A DNA stretch of 21,918 nt from an uncultured Clostridia bacterium (GTDB taxonomy: Bacteria > Bacillota > Clostridia > Oscillospirales > CAG-272): NCBI GenBank assembly GCA_937892405.1, contig CALAFS010000217.1, positions 1 through 21,918 on the forward strand. The letters are read 5' to 3'. Both the position numbers and the translations under genes were made by a program. The notes under the pieces are model-generated. The model was given only the letters and a program-made list of their open reading frames with translations, ran no database searches and was not told the origin of the DNA. This document shows positions 1-6,946 of the stretch, in pieces (the stretch's first letter is position 1; every line of letters begins with the position of its first letter).

Positions 1-502
1 GCGCCATCGCGATCATGACACGCTGACGCATACCGCCCGAGAGCTGGTGCGGATACTGCCGCATGACCGCCTCGGGGTTCGGGATCTGCACATCGTAGAG
101 CATATCGACGGCATGTGCCATCGCCTCTTTTTTCTTCATGCCCTGGTGGATCATGAAGGGCTCCGCGAGCTGACGCCCGATCGTGAAGACCGGGTTCAGC
201 GAAGTCATCGGTTCCTGGAAGATAACCGAGATTTTATTACCGCGAATATCGCACATCTGCGACTCCGAGAGCTTTGTCAGGTCGGTGCCCTCGAAGAGCA
301 CCTCGCCGCCGGCGATATAGCCGTTCCCGTCAAGGAGGCGGAGGATACTCATCGCGGAGACCGATTTTCCCGAGCCGGACTCACCGACGATACCGATCGT
401 GCGGGCAGGCTCGAGGGTATAGGATACATCGTTGACCGCCTTCACGATGCCTTTTCTTGTCTTGAAATAGGTGTGAAGGTTCTTAACTTCCAAAAGTGGC
501 AT
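1..502 (-). CDS. oppD: Oligopeptide/dipeptide ABC transporter ATP-binding protein, OppD/DppD-like (3' part cut by window edge)
   Basis: This is the cytoplasmic ATPase that should power the OppB/OppC-like channel encoded just upstream. The first 167 residues are visible, from ATG at 502, and the reading frame runs off the left edge without a stop. The Walker A motif GESGSGKS lies at about residues 40-47, the Q-loop (FQEPMTSLNP) around glutamine 96, and the signature LSGGMRQRV at about 154-162. The FQEPMTSLNP block is typical of the OppD/DppD side of the heterodimer. The Walker B and the C-terminal oligopeptide-transporter domain lie outside the window. A GGAG-type ribosome binding site sits about 8 bases before the ATG. 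It follows the oppC-like gene by 96 bases, and its partner OppF-like ATPase probably comes next, beyond the edge. Family assignment is firm; the exact substrate is unknown. Confidence 0.95.
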   Translation of the reverse strand, partial: MPLLEVKNLHTYFKTRKGIVKAVNDVSYTLEPARTIGIVGESGSGKSVSAMSILRLLDGNGYIAGGEVLFEGTDLTKLSESQMCDIRGNKISVIFQEPMTSLNPVFTIGRQLAEPFMIHQGMKKKEAMAHAVDMLYDVQIPNPEAVMRQYPHQLSGGMRQRVMIAMA

Positions 503-517
503 AATAATCTCCATTCT

Positions 518-533
518 GTCGCCTGTCGGCGAC
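518..533 (-). repeat. Small perfect hairpin between oppC-like and oppD-like genes
   Basis: Arms GTCGCC and GGCGAC (6 bp) enclose a 4-base loop. It lies about 16 bases upstream of the oppD-like start, so it could affect initiation. No T-run follows it, so it is not an intrinsic terminator. Confidence 0.4.
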
Positions 534-554
534 CGCGTGTGCAAAGTAGCGTAA

Positions 555-576
555 ATTGCAAAGTTTACTTTGCAAT
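555..576 (-). repeat. 10-bp perfect inverted repeat downstream of the oppC-like stop
   Basis: Arms ATTGCAAAGT and ACTTTGCAAT pair perfectly around a 2-base centre, 22 bases after the oppC-like stop codon. A further copy of GCAAAGT at 541-547 could pair with the same right arm, giving two mutually exclusive stems. There is no good T-run after it on the transcribed strand. It may be an mRNA 3'-end stabiliser, a weak attenuator or a protein-binding palindrome; the sequence alone does not decide. Confidence 0.45.
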
Positions 577-598
577 CTGACGGTTTTTCTCACGCTCT

Positions 599-2548
599 TT
601 ACTTTTCCTGACTGCTTCTCGGGTCGAGCACATCGCGAAGCGTATCGCCGATGATGTTGATACTGATGGTCGCGATCGCGAGGAAGATCGACGGGAACAG
701 CCACTGCCACCAATAGTTCTGAATGACGATGGAGTTGCTCGCACCGTTCAGCATGTTACCCCATGTGGGGTTCGGCTGCTGAACGCCGAAACCGAGGTAG
801 GACAGGGACGACTCCGTCAGAAGGCACCCGGCGAAGTCCAGTGTCACGCTGACGAGAATAACCGAAATGACATTCGGCAGAATGTGCTTGAAGGCGATGC
901 GGCGCTCTTTGACGCCCATGGCTTTTGCCGCGATGACGAATTCCTTCTCCCGCTCGGCAAGTACCTGACCGCGGATCATGTGGGCAAGTCCCGTCCACGA
1001 CAGAAGTCCCAAAATCACCATGATAATGAAGATACGCATGGTCTGCGAGAGCGGCTGTTTCATCATGACATACGAGAGCATCATGGCGAAGGGTAAGAAC
1101 GGAATTGCCGCGAAGATCTCTGTGATACGCATGAGGAGCATATCCACCCAGCCGCCGAAGTAACCGGAGAGACAGCCGACGATGATCGCGATGATGGTCG
1201 AAACAATGACCGCGACGGCACCGATGGTCATTGTCATCTTCCCGCCATGAACGATTCTTTCGAAAACATCGCGTCCATCGCCGTCGGTGCCGAAGAGATA
1301 GCCCTTCAGTCCGCAGGAGGCGATAAGTTTTCCTTCCCCGTTTACGAGGTAGGTCTGATAGGAGCCGGTGTAGACCGTATCGGCACTCTTTCCGCTCAGA
1401 TCGCACTGTCCTTTTGCGTTATAGCCCCAAATATACACCTTGCCGGATTCTGTCGTGGCGGCGATGTGGAAGGTACCGGCGGCAATTCCCGTCGCATGCT
1501 CGCCTGCAGGAAGATTGATCTTGTTCTCACCGTAACGAGCGGCGCCCTGTACTAACACTTCTCCACTCTCAGTAAGGAAGACAAAGCAGTTTTTCGAGCC
1601 GACGATGTCGGTTACTTTTCTGTTATTCAGGTAGGAAAGAAGATTCGGAACACTCTTTCCGCTCGAAGAATCGGCGGATTCGCCCCTCAGATGATTGTCA
1701 GGCGAGATGATACTGCCGTCCTCCATCAAAAGAACACAATAGCTGTTCGTCAGAGCGACCTTTGCCACTCTCTTCCCCGACGCCTCGGCGGCACTCATAG
1801 CGCTCGCCATATTCAGGCAGGCGTTCTTGTTACCCCACACATAGAGCTTTCCGTCCACGACGATGGCACTCACCTGATAGCCGGCGACGAGCTGTTCCAC
1901 CTTGGAGAGATCGGGAATACCGTTCTCGGCAAATTCTTCCGGCCAAAAGATGACGGGATCGTCCGCGTTCAGCTGATTGCTCTTTCCGTACTGGGCACGG
2001 GTGTCGTTGCCCCAGCCGACGAGCTTGCCGTCCATGGTGATGGCGATGCAGTGGTCACCGCCTGCCGCCGCCATGTAGACATTCCCGTTTTTCAGAATGT
2101 CGGGATAATTCTTGAAGTCCGCGCGGGAGAGTGCGTCACGGCTCGAGCCCCAGACATAGAGGTTATGCTCGCTGTCGACGCCAAGGGTGAAGTTCGCGTA
2201 CCCGCTGATACTCACAATGTCGTTTTTCAGTCCTGCTGGGACACTGCGCATAGAATATACCGGCGCAATGTTCGCCCGGTTGGTATCTTTGAAGTTGACA
2301 TCAATCGGAATCAATGCCGAACCGACAAAGACGAAGAGGAACAGCGCGATGAGAACCACAAGAGCGGCAACCGCGAGCTTCCTTCGGAAGAAGGTCTTGA
2401 CCGCGAGGCGGGAGGGAGACTCCAGTGCCTCGACCGCGAAGATCTCCTCGTCGGACAGCTCCTTGCTCGCGCCGAGGAACATTCTCTTGCACCAGCGCCA
2501 GAGGGTCTTGCCGAGTCTTACGAATACATTTTCTTTCTTTTCGGACAC
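599..2548 (-). CDS. oppC: OppC/DppC-type peptide ABC permease with a seven-bladed RCC1-like propeller inserted in the first external loop
   Basis: This is the inner-membrane permease partner of the OppB-like protein, 649 residues against roughly 300 for ordinary OppC. Residues 1-56 are cytoplasmic and 57-79 form TM1. After the short NANIAPV-like stretch, normally followed soon by the conserved GTDxxGRDVF block, there are about 310 extra residues. That block resumes at 420-429 (GTDGDGRDVF), with five further membrane segments and the ATPase-contacting EAA loop at about 536-559 (EFVIAAKAMG...KHILPN). The insert reads as seven RCC1-like blades, near 111-134, 157-187, 217-240, 261-282, 311-335, 351-382 and 390-413, with cores such as LYVWG, LVGWG and VYIWG. 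By OppC topology it sits outside, where the binding protein docks. The start is GTG with AAAGGAGGGG before it; the ribosome binding site overlaps the oppB-like stop. One unbroken frame argues against an assembly join. The propeller's role is unknown. Confidence 0.93.
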   Translation of the reverse strand: MSEKKENVFVRLGKTLWRWCKRMFLGASKELSDEEIFAVEALESPSRLAVKTFFRRKLAVAALVVLIALFLFVFVGSALIPIDVNFKDTNRANIAPVYSMRSVPAGLKNDIVSISGYANFTLGVDSEHNLYVWGSSRDALSRADFKNYPDILKNGNVYMAAAGGDHCIAITMDGKLVGWGNDTRAQYGKSNQLNADDPVIFWPEEFAENGIPDLSKVEQLVAGYQVSAIVVDGKLYVWGNKNACLNMASAMSAAEASGKRVAKVALTNSYCVLLMEDGSIISPDNHLRGESADSSSGKSVPNLLSYLNNRKVTDIVGSKNCFVFLTESGEVLVQGAARYGENKINLPAGEHATGIAAGTFHIAATTESGKVYIWGYNAKGQCDLSGKSADTVYTGSYQTYLVNGEGKLIASCGLKGYLFGTDGDGRDVFERIVHGGKMTMTIGAVAVIVSTIIAIIVGCLSGYFGGWVDMLLMRITEIFAAIPFLPFAMMLSYVMMKQPLSQTMRIFIIMVILGLLSWTGLAHMIRGQVLAEREKEFVIAAKAMGVKERRIAFKHILPNVISVILVSVTLDFAGCLLTESSLSYLGFGVQQPNPTWGNMLNGASNSIVIQNYWWQWLFPSIFLAIATISINIIGDTLRDVLDPRSSQEK

Positions 2549-2562
2549 AGTCTTCCCCTCCT

Positions 2563-3585
2563 TTACTTATTGACGCGGATACGGGGATCCACGAAACCGT
2601 AGATAATGTCGATCAACAGGTTGCCCGCGAGGGAGATCAGAATGTAGAACATCTGAAGCGCGAGGACGACCTCGTTGTCGTTGTTGGTCAGAGCGGTATA
2701 ATAGACACGCCCGATACCGTTGATGGCGAAGATGTTCTCTACCATCAGAGAACCGGAGAAGATCCCGAGGAACCACCCGACGACCAGCGTCACGACCGGA
2801 ATCAGAGCGTTCCGCCATGCGTGGGAGTAGATCACGACCTTCTGACGAAGACCCTTTGCCTTTGCCGTACGGATACAGTCCATCGACAGCGCCTCGATCA
2901 TCGACGCGCGCACATAGCGGGTCATACCGCCGAGCGAGCAGAAGGTCATGACGATCAGAGGAAGGGCGAGGTGATACATTTTATCGAAAAACTGTCGTAC
3001 GGGCGGCCAGTCCTGATACCCGCTCGTCTGCATGCCCGAGACAGGGAAAATGCCGAGGACGACAGAAAACAGCCAAATGAAAAGGATCGCAATGATGAAA
3101 GTCGGCAAAGAATAGCCGATGATCGTGCCGACCTGTACGCCGACATCGCGTCGGCTGCCTCTGTGGACGGCACAGGAAATGCCGAGCGGGATCGTGATTC
3201 CGAGGGCGAGAATGGTAGCAAAGATATTGATAAAAATGGTATTTTTCATCGGCTCCGATATCATTTCGGAGACCTGCTTACCCGTTGTATTGGACTCGCC
3301 GAGATTCCCTTGCAGGAGTCCGTTGAAACTGCCGTCGGCATACGGATAGATACCGATCCAGCGCCCGTAGCGCTCGATCTTCGTCCCGTTGGTTCCGTAT
3401 TTTTCCGACAATCGCTTGTATTCTTCTTCGTAATTCAGCTTTCCGTTGCTAGCAGCAACACTCGCCTTTGCGTCCGCCGCCGCTTTATCAACCGGAAGCA
3501 TGTTGTAGATCATGAAAAGAAGGAAGGAAAGAATGAAGAACACGATCAGAATGTAGAATATACGCTTGAAAATGTACTTTACCAT
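2563..3585 (-). CDS. oppB: Oligopeptide/dipeptide ABC transporter permease, OppB/DppB-like
   Basis: This is one half of the peptide-transport channel, 340 residues and normal length for the family. It starts with the typical MVKYIFKRIF membrane-entry sequence and TM1 at about 7-29, then a longer external segment ending in GNLGES at about 93-98, as in other OppB proteins. Five more membrane segments follow. The EAA loop, which contacts the ATPase, is clear at about 231-262 (DCIRTAKAKGL followed by HAWRNALIPVVT). The C-terminus FVDPRIRVNK is also typical. ATG at 3585 has AGGGAGAA upstream. It is separated from the binding-protein gene by 139 bases containing a strong hairpin, and from the oppC-like gene by 14 bases. 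Unlike its partner, it carries no added domain. Confidence 0.96.
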   Translation of the reverse strand: MVKYIFKRIFYILIVFFILSFLLFMIYNMLPVDKAAADAKASVAASNGKLNYEEEYKRLSEKYGTNGTKIERYGRWIGIYPYADGSFNGLLQGNLGESNTTGKQVSEMISEPMKNTIFINIFATILALGITIPLGISCAVHRGSRRDVGVQVGTIIGYSLPTFIIAILFIWLFSVVLGIFPVSGMQTSGYQDWPPVRQFFDKMYHLALPLIVMTFCSLGGMTRYVRASMIEALSMDCIRTAKAKGLRQKVVIYSHAWRNALIPVVTLVVGWFLGIFSGSLMVENIFAINGIGRVYYTALTNNDNEVVLALQMFYILISLAGNLLIDIIYGFVDPRIRVNK

Positions 3586-3637
3586 AAGCGTTCTCCCTGT
3601 ATTTTAGTTCGGGTGGTTCCCTCTTATATAACAGTTG

Positions 3638-3669
3638 AGCAGGAACGGCACTTTCGTACCGCTCCTGCT
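3638..3669 (-). repeat. Strong 14-bp RNA hairpin with a GAAA tetraloop between the binding-protein and permease genes
   Basis: On the minus-strand transcript the arms AGCAGGAGCGGTAC and GTGCCGTTCCTGCT pair over all 14 positions if two G-U wobbles are allowed, closing a GAAA (GNRA) loop. The same two positions would be A/C mismatches on the plus strand, so the structure is specific to the RNA made from this operon. No T-run follows. A hairpin here commonly lets the binding-protein message accumulate above the permease message by blocking 3' decay or causing partial termination; that role is inferred. A smaller GC stem (about 3678-3691, CGGG/CCCG around an A-rich loop) lies just upstream in the transcript. 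Confidence 0.7.
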
Positions 3670-3724
3670 TATTTTATCCGGGTTTTCCCCGAACATGCGG
3701 AAGGCAGGTGCCTCCCTTTGCCGA

Positions 3725-5911
3725 TCAGTTGTAGTTCGAGTAGAAGTCTGCCTCGTCACGCATGGCGGCACCGTTGTAGTCGTCATAGTAGTCGGGGCTG
3801 ATCGACCAGTTGAATGAGAAGTCATACGCCGCGCTCGTGAAGCCGGTCGCGAAGTTGATGGCATTGACCTTCGGCGTTCCGTCGTAGCCGTAAGACTCCA
3901 TACGATAGAGCTCGCCGTACAGACCTTCGTTGAAGCCGGTCGAAGTGTAGACGATATACATACCGATCGCCTTCTGCATGGTTGTATTGGAAGACCAAAC
4001 GGAGATCAGCTGATCGGTAACCGAGTTCGGCTGCGTGCCGTAGTAGTTGATGGCAAGCGGCATATAGTAGCTACCGTCGATCTTTACGGTCGCATACTTG
4101 TTATCGGTAGTCTTGAAGCCGAGGTTATCCTTCGAGAGCTCGTAGCCCGAGAGCTTCTTGTAACGAACTTCGTCCTTCTCGGGGTTGAACTCCTCACCGT
4201 TCTCGTTGTAGATCCAGCCGTCGGCGACGAGAGCCGCCACCGCCTTATCAGTCGAGTAGGTGTAGTTGTTCAGAATGATGTCATCGGCAACCGCCTTGTA
4301 TGCCGAGTAACCAGTGTAATACGGACCGTGTACCACGGAGCCGTAACCGCCCGTGAAGGTCTGCGCGAAGTCGTTACGGTCGATGGTGTACATGATCGCC
4401 TGACGGACGGAGGCAAAGCTTGTGGGACCGAAGTCGCAACGGAAGCCGAGCTTACCGTAGCCTGCTCTGTCGTAGTGCGTCTCAGCGAACTTGTCGGGAG
4501 CGTCCTGAACGATCTTCAGTGCCGCCTTGGTCGCGTCGCCGCCGGTGATACCCGCAAGAATATCCACCTGCCCCGTCTTGAACTGGTCGGTTTGCGTGTC
4601 CTCAACAATCTTAACATACGAGATGGTCTCGATCGCCGCGGTGCCGCGGGCGTCGTCACCCGTGTAGTAGGGGTTGAGCTTCAGGGTAGCTGTAAGAGTG
4701 GTGGAATCCCAGTTCGAGACGATATACGGACCGGAGAACGGAATGTTCGCCGCGTTGGTGTCTCTCATATAGCCGTTGATCTTCTCGGCAACCGTGTAGA
4801 CATCCTTGCCGTCCTTCTTCTCCGTTGCGTAGTATGCCGCGGAGAGACCGCACTCCTTGTCGGCGTTCACAACGATCTCAGCCGTGTCGGCGTAGAGCTT
4901 CATCGGAGCGGGAGAGAAGGCTGCGTATGCGATGGAGTAGTAGTAGTTCGCGTAATCGGCGAGGATCGTCACAGCGAAGGTATAGTCGTCAAGGAGCTTG
5001 ATACCCTTGAAGTAAACGGTATCCCCTTCGCCGGTGTACTTGCTGAATGTGTCGTAGCCGACGAGAGTGTTACCCGCTTTACCGGTGCCGCCGGCGGCAA
5101 CCGCGACAGCCGTGGAGTTCGACAGTGTGCCGATGATATAGTTCTTCGCGGTGATGACGGAGCCGTCGCTGAACTTCATACCTTCTTTGATCTTGATGGT
5201 ATAAGTCAAAGTACCGTCATCATTCAGTGTCTTCACGGGCGTGCCGTTCAGAGCGGAGGTGTTCCAGATATAGGTGCCTTCCTTGTTCGTCATGACAGTC
5301 GAGTAACCGGTCGTCAGGTTCTCGATGTCAAGGTCGGCAGATCCGGGGCTGGATTTACCCCAAGAGGAGTTACGGAACAGACCCGAAAGGTCGGTCGAAG
5401 AACCGAGGATGACCGAGTTCGATCCCTTCGAGGTATCGACTCTCGCGGCGACGATAGCGTCTTCGGGACCCCAGTAGGGAGTGGTCACAAAGCCCGTGAT
5501 CTTCGCATTGTAGAGATCGAAGTACTGGTTCGAGTACAGCGGGATCTCGGGGACAAGAAGATTCCATCTCTGAATGTAGAGTTTCCACCATTCATTGTAG
5601 ACATCCTCTTCGGTCTTGTACTTCTCATTGTCTTTGGGAACGGTGCAGTTATACACCATTGCCATGGAAAGGAAGTCCATGCCGAGCGTGTAGGTCTTAC
5701 CTTCGACGGTAACGGACGCGGTGCCGTCCTCATTTTCGGTGACCATGTCGATGGTGACTTTGCTTCCGATCATATCATAGACAGAAGTAAAATCATCGTG
5801 TTCGATAGCGTCGTTCAGGTCGATTTCCTGACGCTTCGGTCCGCAGGACACGAGCATCACGGCGACAAGGCACAGCGCCATCACGAGGGAAAGAAGTCTG
5901 ATCTTTCTCAT
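3725..5911 (-). CDS. Lipoprotein peptide-binding protein, SBP_bac_5 (OppA/DppA) family, with rearranged domain order
   Basis: This captures the substrate (probably peptides) outside the cell and delivers it to the OppB/OppC-like channel. It has 728 residues, longer than the roughly 540-600 usual for OppA. A signal peptide ends in a lipobox, LVSC at 20-23, so the mature protein is lipid-anchored. The normal N-terminal part of the family starts only near residue 165 (NSVILGSSTDLSG), with the GMKFSDGSVITAKNY element at 244-258 and the VRQAIMYTIDRNDFA element at 502-516. Residues about 80-158 (MVYN, RWNLLVPEIPLYSNQYFD, YWGPEDAIV) resemble the extreme C-terminus of ordinary family members. The protein stops at SNYN, before that segment would normally occur. 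It looks circularly permuted. ATG at 5911 is preceded by TAGGAGG. It is the first gene of its operon, under the promoter at 6076-6104. Confidence 0.93.
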   Translation of the reverse strand: MRKIRLLSLVMALCLVAVMLVSCGPKRQEIDLNDAIEHDDFTSVYDMIGSKVTIDMVTENEDGTASVTVEGKTYTLGMDFLSMAMVYNCTVPKDNEKYKTEEDVYNEWWKLYIQRWNLLVPEIPLYSNQYFDLYNAKITGFVTTPYWGPEDAIVAARVDTSKGSNSVILGSSTDLSGLFRNSSWGKSSPGSADLDIENLTTGYSTVMTNKEGTYIWNTSALNGTPVKTLNDDGTLTYTIKIKEGMKFSDGSVITAKNYIIGTLSNSTAVAVAAGGTGKAGNTLVGYDTFSKYTGEGDTVYFKGIKLLDDYTFAVTILADYANYYYSIAYAAFSPAPMKLYADTAEIVVNADKECGLSAAYYATEKKDGKDVYTVAEKINGYMRDTNAANIPFSGPYIVSNWDSTTLTATLKLNPYYTGDDARGTAAIETISYVKIVEDTQTDQFKTGQVDILAGITGGDATKAALKIVQDAPDKFAETHYDRAGYGKLGFRCDFGPTSFASVRQAIMYTIDRNDFAQTFTGGYGSVVHGPYYTGYSAYKAVADDIILNNYTYSTDKAVAALVADGWIYNENGEEFNPEKDEVRYKKLSGYELSKDNLGFKTTDNKYATVKIDGSYYMPLAINYYGTQPNSVTDQLISVWSSNTTMQKAIGMYIVYTSTGFNEGLYGELYRMESYGYDGTPKVNAINFATGFTSAAYDFSFNWSISPDYYDDYNGAAMRDEADFYSNYN

Positions 5912-6075
5912 TTTGAAGTTTCCTCCTAAAAAAATTATATACAGACGGGAGCACCGTGTATATTCGGATGTTTCGACAGCGTCTTCACCGGAGGGATTTC
6001 CTCGGAGAGTTACTTCATTTTATGAAAGTAACAATACAAAGTGTGAAAAACGCGTCTTTGTTTAACTTGGTTAGT
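5912..6075 (-). promoter_or_regulatory. 5' leader of the peptide-transport operon, with two imperfect hairpins
   Basis: About 155 transcribed bases lie between the predicted start near 6069 and the binding-protein ATG, long for a simple leader. An imperfect inverted repeat at 6009-6032 (GTTACTTTCAT and ATGAAGTAAC, one bulged base) is followed by a shorter GC stem at about 5988-6005 (CCGAGG and CCTCCGG, one bulged base). Neither is followed by a T-run, so they are not ordinary terminators. I recognise no known riboswitch class or T-box motif. The end holds the TAGGAGG ribosome binding site. Possible roles are translational control or RNA stability. Confidence 0.45.
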
Positions 6076-6104
6076 ATTATAGCACTATGATTCTCAAATG
6101 TCAA
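6076..6104 (-). promoter_or_regulatory. Consensus sigma-A promoter of the peptide-transport operon
   Basis: Read on the minus strand, TTGACA (6104-6099) and TATAAT (6081-6076) are separated by exactly 17 bases, and TGC directly before TATAAT adds an extended -10. It is a full consensus match, so strong basal expression is expected unless repressed. Transcription should start near 6069. Confidence 0.85.
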
Positions 6105-6108
6105 TAGC

Positions 6109-6141
6109 AAAATGAATATTTTTTTTGAAAAAATTCATTTT
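6109..6141 (-). repeat. AT-only inverted repeat between livF and the peptide-operon promoter
   Basis: Nine-base arms AAAATGAAT and ATTCATTTT pair perfectly, and the A/T-rich interior can extend the stem. It ends four bases from the -35 box of the downstream promoter and about 80 bases beyond the livF stop. It could be a weak AT-rich terminator for the liv operon or an operator for the opp-like promoter. I see no GC-rich intrinsic terminator after livF. The remaining bases from 6142 to 6221 are AT-rich and show no gene. Confidence 0.4.
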
Positions 6142-6221
6142 ATTCGATTATTCATCAAAGTGTCTTTCAATATGAAGAAATCTCTGCATATTTTTGCAAG
6201 ATTTGATTCATAAATGGAGGT

Positions 6222-6935
6222 TTAGCCGCCGAGATAGGCGTGCATGACCGCTTCATCTTGTAAAAGCGATTCCCCGCTCCCCTCTCTGACGACCTCGCCG
6301 GTCTCGAGGACATAGGCGCGGTGAGAGACCGAGAGCGCTTTTTTGGCGTTCTGCTCGACGAGCAGGATCGTGGTGCCCCGGCGGTTGATCTCTCCGATCA
6401 TATCGAAGACGCCCGAGACATAGAGTGGGGAGAGTCCCATGCTCGGTTCGTCGAGGAGCAACAGCTTCGGCGAAGACATCAGGGCACGACTCATGGCGAG
6501 CATCTGCTGTTCTCCGCCCGAGAGCGTGCCGGCGATCTGCTTTTGTCTCTCCTTCAGGATCGGAAAGTGTGCGTACATCTCCCCGAGCTTTTCCTCGAGG
6601 TCGCGGCGGCTCCCCTTCACGGAGTAGTAGCCGAGCTTCAGATTTTCAAGCACGGTCAGTTCTCCGAAGATACGGCGCCCCTCGGGCACCTGTGCCATGC
6701 CGTAAGAGACAAGCGTGTGTGCGGGGGTCGCAGTGATGTCCCGCCCGCCCATCGTCACGCGCCCGCCCGCCTTCGGAATCAGTCCGGCGAGCGCGTGCAT
6801 AACGGTGGTTTTTCCGGCGCCGTTCGCGCCGATGAGGGAGACGATCTCCCCCTCCTCCACGCGAAAGGAGATTCCCTTCACGGCTCTGATGAGTCCGTAG
6901 TTTACGCTGAGGTCGGATACTTCAAGTAATGCCAT
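6222..6935 (-). CDS. livF: Branched-chain amino acid ABC transporter ATP-binding protein LivF
   Basis: This is one of the two ATPases that drive LIV-type (HAAT) uptake, 237 residues and normal length. Walker A GANGAGKT is at about 36-43, the Q-loop region QVPEGRRIF at 82-90, signature LSGGEQ at 138-143 and Walker B LLLLDEP at 158-164. The H-loop reads LLVEQN (about 191-196), and this EQN form in place of EHD is characteristic of LivF as opposed to LivG. The start was set at 6935 because AAAGGAG lies just upstream and MALLEVSDLSVNYG is the family's usual beginning; an upstream in-frame start at 7001 would add 22 unrelated residues overlapping livG. It begins 11 bases after the livG stop and is the last gene of the operon. 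Confidence 0.96.
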   Translation of the reverse strand: MALLEVSDLSVNYGLIRAVKGISFRVEEGEIVSLIGANGAGKTTVMHALAGLIPKAGGRVTMGGRDITATPAHTLVSYGMAQVPEGRRIFGELTVLENLKLGYYSVKGSRRDLEEKLGEMYAHFPILKERQKQIAGTLSGGEQQMLAMSRALMSSPKLLLLDEPSMGLSPLYVSGVFDMIGEINRRGTTILLVEQNAKKALSVSHRAYVLETGEVVREGSGESLLQDEAVMHAYLGG

Positions 6936-6946
6936 AGGTTCTCCTT

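Noticed and set aside
47..580. Plus-strand open frame at the left end
   Set aside because: It lies opposite the clear OppD-like ATPase, whose Walker A, Q-loop and signature motifs are all on the minus strand.
3638..3669. Hairpin as an intrinsic terminator
   Set aside because: No T-run follows it on the transcribed strand, and oppB-like translation signals come soon after.
3586..3724. Possible frameshift that would hide the missing C-terminus of the peptide-binding protein
   Set aside because: Reading past the stop in the other frames gives no sequence like the family C-terminus; the matching segment is found instead at the protein's N-terminus.
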